IMG/VR virus record: IMGVR_UViG_3300035228_000439
Location: 1-33,773 of that record
Length of the DNA stretch: 33,773 nt
Reading direction: 5' to 3' (one strand)
Source of the DNA: a virus
Shown: positions 1 through 5,630 of the stretch, one piece after another
Numbering within the stretch: position 1 is the stretch's first letter
Layout of the letters: each line of letters begins with the position of its first letter
Notes under the pieces: generated by a model
What the model was told of the DNA's origin: nothing
Seen by the model: only the letters and a program-made list of their open reading frames with translations
The model's database searches: none
Made by a program: the position numbers and the translations under genes

Positions 1-118
1 AGTTGTTGATGTCGGTGAGGTCAACTCCTAGTTCTCCGTTCTCATCTTCAACGAGAACAGTTTCTATGTTTGGCACGTCAAAGATTTCGCCTTGCATGTC
101 ATTGATTTCGTCAAACAT
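1..118 (-). CDS. small acidic protein, partial (C-terminus beyond window)
   Basis: An ATG at 118 opens a reading frame that runs off the left edge after 39 codons (MFDEINDMQGEIFDVP...). The visible part is strongly acidic and rich in Asp, Glu and Asn, with no motif I recognise. A good sigma70-like promoter lies 26-54 bp upstream. Function unknown; the total length cannot be judged. Confidence 0.55.
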   Translation of the reverse strand, partial: MFDEINDMQGEIFDVPNIETVLVEDENGELGVDLTDINN

Positions 119-143
119 TGATCTGGTTTGTTTCAACAATAGT

Positions 144-172
144 AGTATGGCAGAGGTGAGAGTGAAAATCAA
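144..172 (-). promoter_or_regulatory. sigma70-like promoter for the gene at 1-118
   Basis: On the minus strand TTGATT (172-167) and CATACT (149-144) are separated by exactly 17 bp, and the next start codon is at 118. This looks like a host-type vegetative promoter. A perfect 6-bp-arm palindrome, ACAGTT-N4-AACTGT, lies just upstream at 184-199. Confidence 0.5.
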
Positions 173-219
173 GTGATGATGTGACAGTTTAGGAACTGTA
201 CCCAATCGGTCCAAATATC

Positions 220-336
220 TCACGATTGTGTGGTATAGTCAATGTCTGCATCAAACATACAACTATCATCGTAGTTTGTGTCACTATCTTCCTCTAACTG
301 ATCGTTGAGTTCTTGATACATTTCTTCTACAGTCAT
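220..336 (-). CDS. 38-aa acidic small protein
   Basis: ATG at 336, TGA at 220-222. The 38-residue product (MTVEEMYQEL..., then a run rich in Asp, ending DIDYTTQS) is very acidic, with a predicted amphipathic first half. It is too short for domain assignment. It sits alone between two promoter-bearing gaps, the usual setting of small cyanophage accessory genes. Function unknown. Confidence 0.5.
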   Translation of the reverse strand: MTVEEMYQELNDQLEEDSDTNYDDSCMFDADIDYTTQS

Positions 337-407
337 AGTAACACTTACTGTTCAGTACTAATAGTTATACTAGAGGTAACTCATTTAGTGAGTATAGAGT
401 AACACTT
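337..407 (-). promoter_or_regulatory. possible tandem -10 elements and a 10-bp direct repeat upstream of the 38-aa gene
   Basis: The minus strand has TATACT at 396-391 and TATAAC at 369-364; neither has a convincing -35. AGTAACACTT (plus strand) occurs twice, at 337-346 and 398-407, 61 bp apart, and a 5-bp-arm palindrome (ACTCA-N5-TGAGT) lies between them at about 379-393. The remaining gap, up to 497, is AT-rich with no gene visible. Confidence 0.35.
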
Positions 408-497
408 TTTAGAGATTATCCACAAAAACCAAGGAAATAGTTCATCATTAGTACTAGTTGGAATTAACATTAAATGTAAAATTAACAAAAAAGTGAA

Positions 498-534
498 AAA
501 CCCAAGAATCTCAAAAGGCGAGAAACTTGGGTTT
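498..534 (-). terminator. rho-independent terminator after the gene at 541-867
   Basis: Minus-strand hairpin: AAACCCAAG pairs with CTTGGGTTT, with an inner 4-bp TCTC/GAGA continuation. It is followed on the minus strand by TTTTTCACTTTTTTG and starts 7 bp after the stop codon at 541-543. Confidence 0.75.
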
Positions 535-540
535 CGTCAA

Positions 541-867
541 TTATGCAAATTCTACAAACTCGTAACCGTTAGTGAAGTCGTGGATTACCTTGTTGTCACG
601 GATATACCATGCGTAGTCCTTCTGAAAGACACCATCAGTGAACGCACAACAGAACTCGTTGATGATAGCGTTGAGACGTGATTTGGTGGTATTGGACTGC
701 CATCCACCATCAAAGATGCGAACGAATGCATCACCTACCTCAGCAATCTTGTTGCCATGGAGATACACAGTAGACACACCATCATCAGTGGTAACAGAGG
801 TGTTTGCATTAGTCCAGTTCTTGTTTGCCTTGATAGCGGCATTCATGTTGCTCTCAATCTTACGCAT
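541..867 (-). CDS. conserved phage hypothetical protein (108 aa)
   Basis: The product starts MRKIESNMNAAIKANKNW and contains STVYLHGNKIAEV. From memory this resembles a small protein common in tailed phages (MRKIE..M..AI....NW...NT.V.......V.LHG..IA), so I place the start at 867. The upstream in-frame extension begins only at a TTG and overlaps the neighbouring gene. The internal ATG at 846 has the better Shine-Dalgarno sequence (GAGAG) and is the alternative start. No enzymatic motif; function unknown. A terminator follows directly. The 541-1340 stretch is more GC-rich than most of the window. Confidence 0.75.
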   Translation of the reverse strand: MRKIESNMNAAIKANKNWTNANTSVTTDDGVSTVYLHGNKIAEVGDAFVRIFDGGWQSNTTKSRLNAIINEFCCAFTDGVFQKDYAWYIRDNKVIHDFTNGYEFVEFA

Positions 868-901
868 GGTGTTGTTAGTGAAGTTGACAGATGGACTGGA
901 C

Positions 902-1069
902 TCAGGCAGCAAGACGGGCAGCACGGCGAGCACCCTCAAGTTTGCCTACCAACTCGTTAAGCACCAGATCAGTGCTGGCGTCATCGTCAAGCATGGGGCA
1001 GTCAACAGCGCGATCAAGTGCCTCGGTGAAGACGGCGAGTTGTGCTTCGGTGAAAGTGACGGTGATCAT
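902..1069 (-). CDS. 55-aa hypothetical protein
   Basis: ATG at 1069, TGA at 902-904. The product MITVTFTEAQLAVFTEALDR...ends GARRAARLAA and looks like two or three amphipathic helices, with an Ala/Arg-rich C-terminus. Codons are unusually GC-rich for this window. A TATACT -10 element lies about 25 bp upstream. It belongs to the run of tiny unknown genes in this arm. Confidence 0.6.
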   Translation of the reverse strand: MITVTFTEAQLAVFTEALDRAVDCPMLDDDASTDLVLNELVGKLEGARRAARLAA

Positions 1070-1091
1070 GGTCGGTTGCGTTGATGAACTT

Positions 1092-1097
1092 AGTATA
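1092..1097 (-). promoter_or_regulatory. -10-like TATACT upstream of the 55-aa gene
   Basis: TATACT on the minus strand, 22 bp before the ATG at 1069, in the short gap after the stop of the next gene upstream. I see no good -35 at 16-18 bp, so it is a weak call. Confidence 0.35.
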
Positions 1098-1111
1098 GGG
1101 TATGGAAGGGG

Positions 1112-1357
1112 TCAGCGGATGTCGCCTTGTACCACTACGTCAGGTGGCACACGTGATACAGTGTAACGACGGATCTGCTGTGAGAATGGACGCCATGCCT
1201 CTATGGTCTCGTTCACCATCCGATCATGCTGTCTCTCCATGCCCTTGTGAGTGGTACACTTGCCACACTTGCGAAAGTAGATGATCGGATGTTGCGGTGA
1301 CTCAAAGGTGTCAATCTCAACCTTATAGAATGAGTGCTTGACGACTTGGACTGTCAA
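1112..1357 (-). CDS. 81-aa protein with CxxC motif (TTG start)
   Basis: The frame has no early ATG. TTG at 1357 preceded by AGGAAA at a suitable distance is the best start (MTVQVVKHSFYKVEID...). The product contains YFRKCGKCTTHKG, a single CxxC that could be half of a zinc site, then a helical, Arg-rich C-terminal half (ETIEAWRPFSQQIRRY). A sigma70-like promoter lies just upstream (1383-1410). The start remains uncertain: an ATT a few codons upstream in the same frame is also possible. Function unknown. Confidence 0.55.
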   Translation of the reverse strand: MTVQVVKHSFYKVEIDTFESPQHPIIYFRKCGKCTTHKGMERQHDRMVNETIEAWRPFSQQIRRYTVSRVPPDVVVQGDIR

Positions 1358-1382
1358 TTGCTGATTTCCTGACGACTCCCTT

Positions 1383-1410
1383 ATAATACATCATTTCAGT
1401 GCCCTGTCAG
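1383..1410 (-). promoter_or_regulatory. sigma70-like promoter for the CxxC gene
   Basis: CTGACA (1410-1405), a 16-bp spacer, then TATTAT (1388-1383) on the minus strand, with the TTG start 26 bp further on. Alternative -10 registers overlap (TATTATAAG). Confidence 0.45.
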
Positions 1411-1425
1411 CAGATAGTGGACACT

Positions 1426-1584
1426 TCAATAACTGTCATCATAGTCATTGACTTCGCGTTTGAATTTTGTTACCTTCTTCTTAGCGGATCGTTTCACATT
1501 CTTTACATTGTATCCAAAGTCTTCAAACTCATCTCGCAGTTCATCACGATAATCAGTATTACCGTGATAGTTCTTCTTACTCAT
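1426..1584 (-). CDS. 52-aa charged small protein
   Basis: ATG at 1584, TGA at 1426-1428. Composition is extreme: basic stretches (KRSAKKKVTKFKRE) flanked by acidic ones (RDELRDEFEDF and VNDYDDSY). Such a peptide could bind nucleic acid or a host protein, but no family is recognisable. It stands alone between two short gaps, with a TATACA element about 22 bp upstream. Confidence 0.6.
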   Translation of the reverse strand: MSKKNYHGNTDYRDELRDEFEDFGYNVKNVKRSAKKKVTKFKREVNDYDDSY

Positions 1585-1624
1585 CGTTCTAATTAGATCT
1601 TACTGTATAACAGTGGGTGAGTGA

Positions 1625-1861
1625 TTATTTAGATGGTACAATCAATCCTTCCTTTACACTAGAAGAGATGAATCTACCGACTGATTCTTTGTTTGTTAGT
1701 GTATTTGACAGTTTAGTATTGAATTCATCTGTATTATCACAGTTAAATGTATATTCTTTGTCAGTATTACTATTATATACGATTTTAACTAGTGTTTCAT
1801 CAATTTTAACACAGTTTACCGCAGTTGATGCTAGTTCTTCGTAGATTTGCACGAGTTCCAT
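1625..1861 (-). CDS. 78-aa hypothetical protein, possible KTSC-like fold
   Basis: Starts MELVQIYEELASTAVNCVKID and contains VKIVYNSNTDKEYTFNCDN followed by ESVGRFISSSVKEG. The order beta hairpin (V.Y....EY.F) and then a helix near the C-terminus resembles the small KTSC-type domain seen in phages, but this is a weak impression. ATG at 1861, stop at 1625. The gene lies just beyond a long inverted repeat (1876-1970), whose outer arm overlaps the TATAAT of its likely promoter. Confidence 0.65.
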   Translation of the reverse strand: MELVQIYEELASTAVNCVKIDETLVKIVYNSNTDKEYTFNCDNTDEFNTKLSNTLTNKESVGRFISSSVKEGLIVPSK

Positions 1862-1875
1862 TAAAGATTAACGTT

Positions 1876-1970
1876 TAATAATTGGAAAAACACAAAAAAC
1901 TGAGAAAATAGAAACTTTGAAAAACTCAAAAATCTCAAAAACTCAGTTTTCTTTGTTTCTCCAATTATTA
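1876..1970 (-). terminator. long imperfect inverted repeat, terminator or attenuator
   Basis: The 29-bp arms 1876-1904 and 1942-1970 are inverted copies with only about three mismatches (TAATAATTGG at the outside, AACTGAG/CTCAGTT at the inside). On the minus strand the hairpin's 3' arm is T-rich (CTCAGTTTTTTGTGTTTTT), as in an intrinsic terminator. It lies only 15 bp before the ATG at 1861, so it could act as an attenuator in that gene's leader or end transcription from upstream. Confidence 0.55.
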
Positions 1971-2008
1971 TAAGGCACCTGGGAGGGATTCTGAGGGTTT
2001 CTGTGCCA
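1967..2008 (-). promoter_or_regulatory. TGGCACA-N29-TATAAT promoter-like element
   Basis: On the minus strand TGGCACA (2008-2002) precedes TATAAT (1972-1967) by 29 bp. The same pair occurs at two other gaps (5383-5423 and 8839-8880) with 28- and 29-bp spacing. It would drive the 78-aa gene through the inverted repeat. Confidence 0.45.
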
Positions 2009-2177
2009 CTTTGAGGTCTGGCACATGTTTGCTGGACTTTCGGTAGGTTGTGCGCTAAGCCAACATCACCAGAGCACCTTCCATGTCCCTCCGAAGACCC
2101 TTGACAGTAACTACAAAGCTCCCTACCCCTATTAATTTAATGATTTATAAAGAGTTGGGTAGTATCCATGAGTATCT
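1973..2177 (-). other. gene-free GC-rich stretch, possible structured RNA
   Basis: Together with the leader and inverted repeat this is a 316-bp gap (1862-2177). The part at about 1975-2110 is clearly more GC-rich than its surroundings and holds several complementary segments: a hairpin with 7-bp arms TGTGCCA/TGGCACA around 2002-2026, GGAGGGA facing TCCCTCC across about 95 bp, and CTTCGG facing CCGAAAG with a bulge. A TATAAATC element stands at its upstream side. Open frames are under 40 codons in either direction. I do not recognise a known riboswitch or small RNA. Confidence 0.35.
2142..2149 (-). promoter_or_regulatory. T4-type late promoter-like TATAAATC
   Basis: TATAAATC on the minus strand matches the T4 late promoter TATAAATA in seven of eight positions. 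It lies between the stop of the gene at 2178 and the gene-free GC-rich stretch. Confidence 0.35.
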
Positions 2178-2405
2178 TTAAAAACCCTGTGGTGGAGGGG
2201 TGCGGAGTGTAGGTACATCTATCACTTCAACATGAGATAAGAATTGCTTAGGTGTTTGAAACCATTTGAGATAGAGATCTTGCCAATCAGTGTATGTTTG
2301 TTGTGTCTTATCCTTATAATGTAGGATATAATTGTGTCTATCGTATGGTTCTGTTGATGTATTGGTGAAGTATTGTGGATCAGAGGGTTGGATCAATTGA
2401 GTCAT
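2178..2405 (-). CDS. 75-aa hypothetical protein, cyanophage type
   Basis: Starts MTQLIQPSDPQYF at 2405 and contains RHNYILHYKDKTQQTYTDWQ followed by QFLSHVEVIDVP. I recall cyanophage small proteins of this shape (..NY.LHYKDG......QFLSHVEV.D). Its start overlaps the end of the gene at 2380-2619 by 26 bp, so the two are probably translated together. Last gene of the oxygenase operon. Function unknown. Confidence 0.7.
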   Translation of the reverse strand: MTQLIQPSDPQYFTNTSTEPYDRHNYILHYKDKTQQTYTDWQDLYLKWFQTPKQFLSHVEVIDVPTLRTPPPQGF

Positions 2406-2619
2406 CGTATTTGGTTGCTCGTTTACCTAGGTATTGTACTTCATTATAGAATGTATTGTATACTACTAGAAGTAAGTGAATTTTCTTATGTGGTGAACCT
2501 TGGTTATCATTCTTTGGTTTAACACTAAGTTCTAATGTAAAGTAATCAGAGCAGATGAAGTATACCCAACCTTCCTTATCTTTCCATTGTACTCTATCAT
2601 TAATTGTTGGTTGATACAT
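2380..2619 (-). CDS. 79-aa hypothetical protein
   Basis: ATG at 2619, six bases after the stop of the 2OG oxygenase gene upstream. The sequence (MYQPTINDRVQWKDKEGWVYF...KIHLLLVVYNTFYNEVQY) suggests an all-beta, SH3-like fold (..DRVQWKDKEGWVYF). That is a shape argument only. The C-terminus overlaps the next gene by 26 bp. Confidence 0.7.
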   Translation of the reverse strand: MYQPTINDRVQWKDKEGWVYFICSDYFTLELSVKPKNDNQGSPHKKIHLLLVVYNTFYNEVQYLGKRATKYDDSIDPTL

Positions 2620-2625
2620 TACTTT

Positions 2626-3213
2626 TTACCAATGTTCAGGATTACTAAATGGATTAATCATACCTTTATTCGGTATTAATGGGGGTTGTTTGATGTAATT
2701 AAAGTTAATCACAATACGACGATCTGTTGTAGTAAATGGTGTAGATGAATGTTCGTATGATGATGGAAATTCAACCAATCTATTTGCGACTGTCTCCACC
2801 TCTAGTTCTTCATCATCAGGATTATTAAATGTTGTACAACCATCACTATCATGTACATAGAATATTGCAGTAGTACAATCAAATGTCGTATCAGTATGAT
2901 ATGCGCGACATTGTTGTGTACTAGTGTACCAACTCAGATTAGCACGACAACGAATCATTGCAGCAATAGGTATTTTATTGATGATAGGGCATATGTAATT
3001 ATATCCTAGATTTAACATTGGTATATCAGGATATTGTTCTGGTCCTTTAGTATCAGACCAAAAGATATGCTGCATCAATGGATAATTACCAGGTTGATTA
3101 CTACCACATGTATACCATGCCATACGATTACTCATGATATACTGCTTGAGTGATTCAAACTGCTCCTGTGATAAGAAGTTATCAGTGATTACAATCTTAC
3201 TTTCATCAATCAT
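2626..3213 (-). CDS. putative 2OG-Fe(II) oxygenase (prolyl-hydroxylase type)
   Basis: The 195-aa product has the double-stranded beta-helix signature of Fe(II)/2-oxoglutarate dioxygenases: an HxD pair at His106/Asp108 (YHTDTTFDCTTAIFYV), a distal His155 (SSYEHSSTPF) and Arg165 or Arg166 as a 2OG carboxylate ligand (DRRIVINFNY). The N-terminus (ITDNFLSQEQFESLKQYI) is the usual lead-in. Such enzymes hydroxylate proteins, nucleobases or small molecules; the substrate cannot be read here. T4-like cyanophages commonly carry several. Start ATG at 3213 overlaps the upstream stop as ATGA, and this is the third step of a four-gene chain of related folds. Confidence 0.8.
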   Translation of the reverse strand: MIDESKIVITDNFLSQEQFESLKQYIMSNRMAWYTCGSNQPGNYPLMQHIFWSDTKGPEQYPDIPMLNLGYNYICPIINKIPIAAMIRCRANLSWYTSTQQCRAYHTDTTFDCTTAIFYVHDSDGCTTFNNPDDEELEVETVANRLVEFPSSYEHSSTPFTTTDRRIVINFNYIKQPPLIPNKGMINPFSNPEHW

Positions 3214-3761
3214 TTTTCAAAACCCTCGTAGTATCCATCCATATGTACTGTCATACCTGGAGGTGTAAGATAGAAATTACCTGCTAATATTAGTCTATCA
3301 TCTACTGGACATTTGTCAACACCATGTATCACACCCATTGGTAATATAACTACGAGTCCTTCTTCTACTGGTATTTCTGTATTAGATGATGGGAGAAGGA
3401 GAGGTGAAGAGTTAGGTGGTGTTCTCACATAGTATACAAAAGAGTATTGTGTTGGGATGTGATGATGTGGTACTGAGAAATCATCTTTTGAATACTTAGC
3501 AAACCATGTTGAGACAATAGTAAATGTATGATCTAATGTGTAATGTATGTTTTTGGCAGTAGTACGTACTACCCAATCAACAATGGTATCAATAGCAGGA
3601 GATTCTACCCACCATTCAGACATATGTTTAACACGTACTGTTGACACATTAATTTTTTTCCATCCAAGTGTATGTGCATCAGTATACAATTGTTTATTGA
3701 TGGAAAGATCAGGGTATACAGCAGTGATTACATTGATATTTTCTTTATGTGGTATGATCAT
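3210..3761 (-). CDS. putative 2OG-Fe(II) oxygenase (2OG-FeII_Oxy_5-like)
   Basis: I set the start at ATG 3761 (MIIPHKENINVITAVYPDL) because it forms an ATGA overlap with the preceding stop; the longer frame needs a TTG. The 183-aa product parallels the gene at 4342-4836: DLSIN near residue 20, WFAKY at about 86-90, a His-rich metal motif (H99, H100, H101, followed by SFVYYVRTP), a distal His146 (MGVIHGV) and Arg156 (DDRLILAGNF). This order matches the phage 2OG-FeII_Oxy_5 group. The first metal motif is HxH rather than HxD, which needs testing. Substrate unknown. Confidence 0.75.
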   Translation of the reverse strand: MIIPHKENINVITAVYPDLSINKQLYTDAHTLGWKKINVSTVRVKHMSEWWVESPAIDTIVDWVVRTTAKNIHYTLDHTFTIVSTWFAKYSKDDFSVPHHHIPTQYSFVYYVRTPPNSSPLLLPSSNTEIPVEEGLVVILPMGVIHGVDKCPVDDRLILAGNFYLTPPGMTVHMDGYYEGFEK

Positions 3762-4345
3762 CGTCTGTAATGCCAATTGTAAGAGAAAGTCACCCGAGGA
3801 CCAAAGATTTTAGGTGCATGATATATTCCTCTTGGAATATAGATGGCATCACCTGGATGAAGTTGATGAATTGAATCATCTTCAAACTCATATTGAATCA
3901 TACCCATACATTGTATGATGAAAAGAGAATGAGGATCACGATGAGATTTAAAGACATATGATTCAGCAATGACATTACTGTAAATGTGTAAGTTTTCAAG
4001 TTTTAAATCAAATGCTTCTTGACATATGTTAACAGTATTAGGATCAAGAAAGTCTTGAGTATGTGTAACGATAGTTGGTAGAATAACTTGTCTATCACCA
4101 CGTATTGCTAAATCAGGGTAATCAGTTTCACCTTCATAATCAATTTGATTTTCATGTACAAGTGTATCTGGTGGTATGAGACATCTTAAGTAATCATGAT
4201 TACGTTCTTCTTGCCAAAGGGGAACAATATTATCCCAAGTAATTGTTGCATGTTGAGGAAAACGACCACGAAACACTTCAACTTCATCACCCCATTCAAG
4301 AGTCGGATCATAGGTTGTAGGAGTAATATCAAATTCTGCTTTCAT
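3758..4345 (-). CDS. cupin/JmjC-like putative oxygenase
   Basis: The 195-aa product has a cupin core near the C-terminus: H135-R-D137 followed by PHSLFIIQCMGMIQYEF, then HPGDAIYIPRGIYH with His176, then a closing strand (VTFSYNWHY). HxD plus a distal His is the Fe(II) triad of cupin-type dioxygenases, including JmjC proteins; the GDAIYIPRG-YH turn is typical of cupins. The N-terminal 110 residues are not assigned. It lies between two 2OG-FeII_Oxy_5-like genes with 4-bp ATGA overlaps at both ends, so all three are likely co-translated, perhaps acting on one substrate. That last point is inference. Confidence 0.7.
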   Translation of the reverse strand: MKAEFDITPTTYDPTLEWGDEVEVFRGRFPQHATITWDNIVPLWQEERNHDYLRCLIPPDTLVHENQIDYEGETDYPDLAIRGDRQVILPTIVTHTQDFLDPNTVNICQEAFDLKLENLHIYSNVIAESYVFKSHRDPHSLFIIQCMGMIQYEFEDDSIHQLHPGDAIYIPRGIYHAPKIFGPRVTFSYNWHYRR

Positions 4346-4836
4346 TTGATATTACCTGCGAGAACAACTCTATTTGTACATTGATTGATTGGTACATAAT
4401 GTTCTACATTACCAGGGAAGATGACCACTTTACCTGGAGTGGGAGTGATTTCTTTATTAGATGTAGGGAAATAGAGTGATGATGATCCTTCAGGTGAATG
4501 AATAAAGTAAACAAAAGAGAATGGTACAAACTTATGATCATGACATCGTGTACTATCACCATCATTATACTTTGCAAACCATGCTTCATACAACTGATAT
4601 AGATCTACAGGTAAATCTTGATGAGTGTTGTGTAGTAATGAGATGATCCATTCATAGATCGTGTTAACATTATCTGATTTCATTGTCCAATCAGACATCA
4701 TAGCACCAACATTTGTCTTATAAGACATAGGCCAGTTAATGTCTTCTAATTCCTGCATGAATCTATCATTAATAGACAGATCATGATAGGTATCAGTGAT
4801 GATTTGATGTCGTTCACGGATAAAGAATCTATTCAT
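4342..4836 (-). CDS. putative 2OG-Fe(II) oxygenase (2OG-FeII_Oxy_5-like)
   Basis: The 164-aa product (MNRFFIRERHQIITDTYHDL) is a clear paralogue of the gene at 3210-3761: DLSIN, WFAKYNDGD at about 87-95, metal motif H99-D-H101 followed by SFVYFIHSPEGSSSLYFP, distal His146 (PGNVEHYVP) and Arg156 (NRVVLAGNI). The start at 4836 overlaps the preceding stop by 8 bp and aligns with its paralogue. An in-frame ATG at 4869 with a weak AGG upstream would add 11 residues. Probable role: Fe(II)- and 2-oxoglutarate-dependent hydroxylation of an unknown phage or host substrate. Confidence 0.75.
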   Translation of the reverse strand: MNRFFIRERHQIITDTYHDLSINDRFMQELEDINWPMSYKTNVGAMMSDWTMKSDNVNTIYEWIISLLHNTHQDLPVDLYQLYEAWFAKYNDGDSTRCHDHKFVPFSFVYFIHSPEGSSSLYFPTSNKEITPTPGKVVIFPGNVEHYVPINQCTNRVVLAGNIK

Positions 4837-5065
4837 TTGTTTGTGCTTTTGATTTCGTATGATCATCACGAGACCTATTTTTAATTACAATGAATGCATC
4901 CTTATTATACTTACGATGACCTATAGGTGACGCCCATTTCTTATTATATCCTTCTGGTTGTTCAATACCAGAAACTACAGTACCACCAACCTCAAGTACA
5001 ATATCATCATGACTTACATCCCAACCAAGAGTATGCATCATATGCCATAGTTCATCTTGAGTCAT
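4829..5065 (-). CDS. 78-aa hypothetical protein
   Basis: MTQDELWHMMHTLGWDVSHDD..., with a helical N-terminus, a beta-like middle (IVLEVGGTVVSGIEQPEGYNKK) and a basic tail (RKYNKDAFIVIKNRSRDDHTKSK). Start ATG at 5065 overlaps the upstream stop as ATGA; its own stop overlaps the next start. No family recognised. It precedes the four beta-helix oxygenase-type genes in the same translational chain, so it may accompany them. Confidence 0.7.
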   Translation of the reverse strand: MTQDELWHMMHTLGWDVSHDDIVLEVGGTVVSGIEQPEGYNKKWASPIGHRKYNKDAFIVIKNRSRDDHTKSKAQTNE

Positions 5066-5205
5066 TTGCCAACTCCATAATCAGGTGCTTGTTCTTCTAG
5101 TTTACGAATACCATCATGTAATTTCTTCAATGCAGCACGAGTTTCAGGAGTTTCTTCATACTCCCAGGTCTCACCTTTCTTGCTTATGATTTGCTTCTTA
5201 GTCAT
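5062..5205 (-). CDS. 47-aa small charged protein
   Basis: ATG at 5205 overlaps the previous stop (TAATG) and its own stop overlaps the next start (ATGA). The product MTKKQIISKKGETWEYEETP... continues as a probable amphipathic helix (ETRAALKKLHDGIRKLEEQ). No function can be assigned. The overlaps on both sides are the main evidence that it is real. Confidence 0.65.
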   Translation of the reverse strand: MTKKQIISKKGETWEYEETPETRAALKKLHDGIRKLEEQAPDYGVGK

Positions 5206-5360
5206 TAGTACTGTTCTCCGTCTTTTGCTTTAGGGAAAGAATGCACAATCTCAACGATGGTTTGAACCATCTCACCTTGTGTTGCAGCAGGCATTGTAGT
5301 CACGTACAATAATCCAATGCCACATAATGTAGTTGTCAATAACCAAAAACGGTTGCTCAT
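5205..5360 (-). CDS. 51-aa protein with N-terminal membrane or signal segment
   Basis: ATG at 5360, TAA at 5205-5207. Residues 5-22 (FWLLTTTLCGIGLLYVTT) form a hydrophobic segment ended by MPAAT, either a single transmembrane anchor or an uncleaved signal; the rest is a short soluble helix (MVQTIVEIVHSF). It is first in the chain leading to the oxygenase cluster and follows a TATAAT promoter element by about 25 bp. Function unknown. Confidence 0.65.
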   Translation of the reverse strand: MSNRFWLLTTTLCGIGLLYVTTMPAATQGEMVQTIVEIVHSFPKAKDGEQY

Positions 5361-5382
5361 GATATAGGTTGGTTACTCTGTT

Positions 5383-5423
5383 ATTATAACACAGATCACC
5401 AGTGCTCAGGGTTGCTTGTGCCA
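5383..5423 (-). promoter_or_regulatory. promoter-like TGGCACA-N28-TATAAT before the oxygenase operon
   Basis: On the minus strand TGGCACA (5423-5417) is followed after 28 bp by TATAAT (5388-5383), 23 bp before the ATG at 5360. The flank AACCCT(G/C)AG after the first box is shared with the element at 1967-2008. No standard -35 is seen at 17 bp. Confidence 0.5.
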
Positions 5424-5440
5424 GTTATAATAGTGGTCAT

Positions 5441-5593
5441 CTATTGGTTGTGGTTGTAGCATAAGCACTTATAATCTTTAATTGGATAGAGGTTGTACCT
5501 CGTGACATATTTAATCACATGATCTTCACACTGAAACCAACACTTCTTATTGTCTTCCTTACGATTTTCTAGAAACCATGGGAATGTATCCAC
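5441..5593 (-). CDS. Cys/His-rich small protein, start uncertain
   Basis: The frame ending at 5441 contains FPWFLENRKEDNKKCWFQCEDH in its real-looking part (two separate pieces here: FPWFLENR and KKCWFQCEDH), then YNLYPIKDYKCLCYNH. The spacing CxxxC...H and CxC...H suggests a small zinc-binding domain. There is no ATG between the end of the AbrB-like gene (5631) and this region. The GTG at 5593 is the only standard start, but it lacks a Shine-Dalgarno sequence. The frame stays open far upstream, antisensibly overlapping the AbrB-like gene in another phase, so a longer form starting within it is possible. Confidence 0.4.
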   Translation of the reverse strand: MDTFPWFLENRKEDNKKCWFQCEDHVIKYVTRYNLYPIKDYKCLCYNHNQ

Positions 5594-5630
5594 GTAAGGA
5601 AATAGATTTAACTTACGTGAATTCTGATAT

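Noticed and set aside
541-939. Longer form of the 108-aa protein starting at 939
   Set aside because: It needs a TTG, overlaps the 55-aa gene, and the extra residues look out of frame; ATG 867 fits the remembered family start.
2002-2008. Sigma54-type -24 box (TGGCAC) at the repeated TGGCACA elements
   Set aside because: No TTGCA-type -12 box follows at the required distance, and picocyanobacteria are not known to use sigma54; a TATAAT at 28-29 bp follows instead.
1973-2177. Glutamine riboswitch/downstream-peptide motif or group I intron
   Set aside because: The conserved core sequences of these RNAs as I remember them are absent; only generic complementarity is visible.
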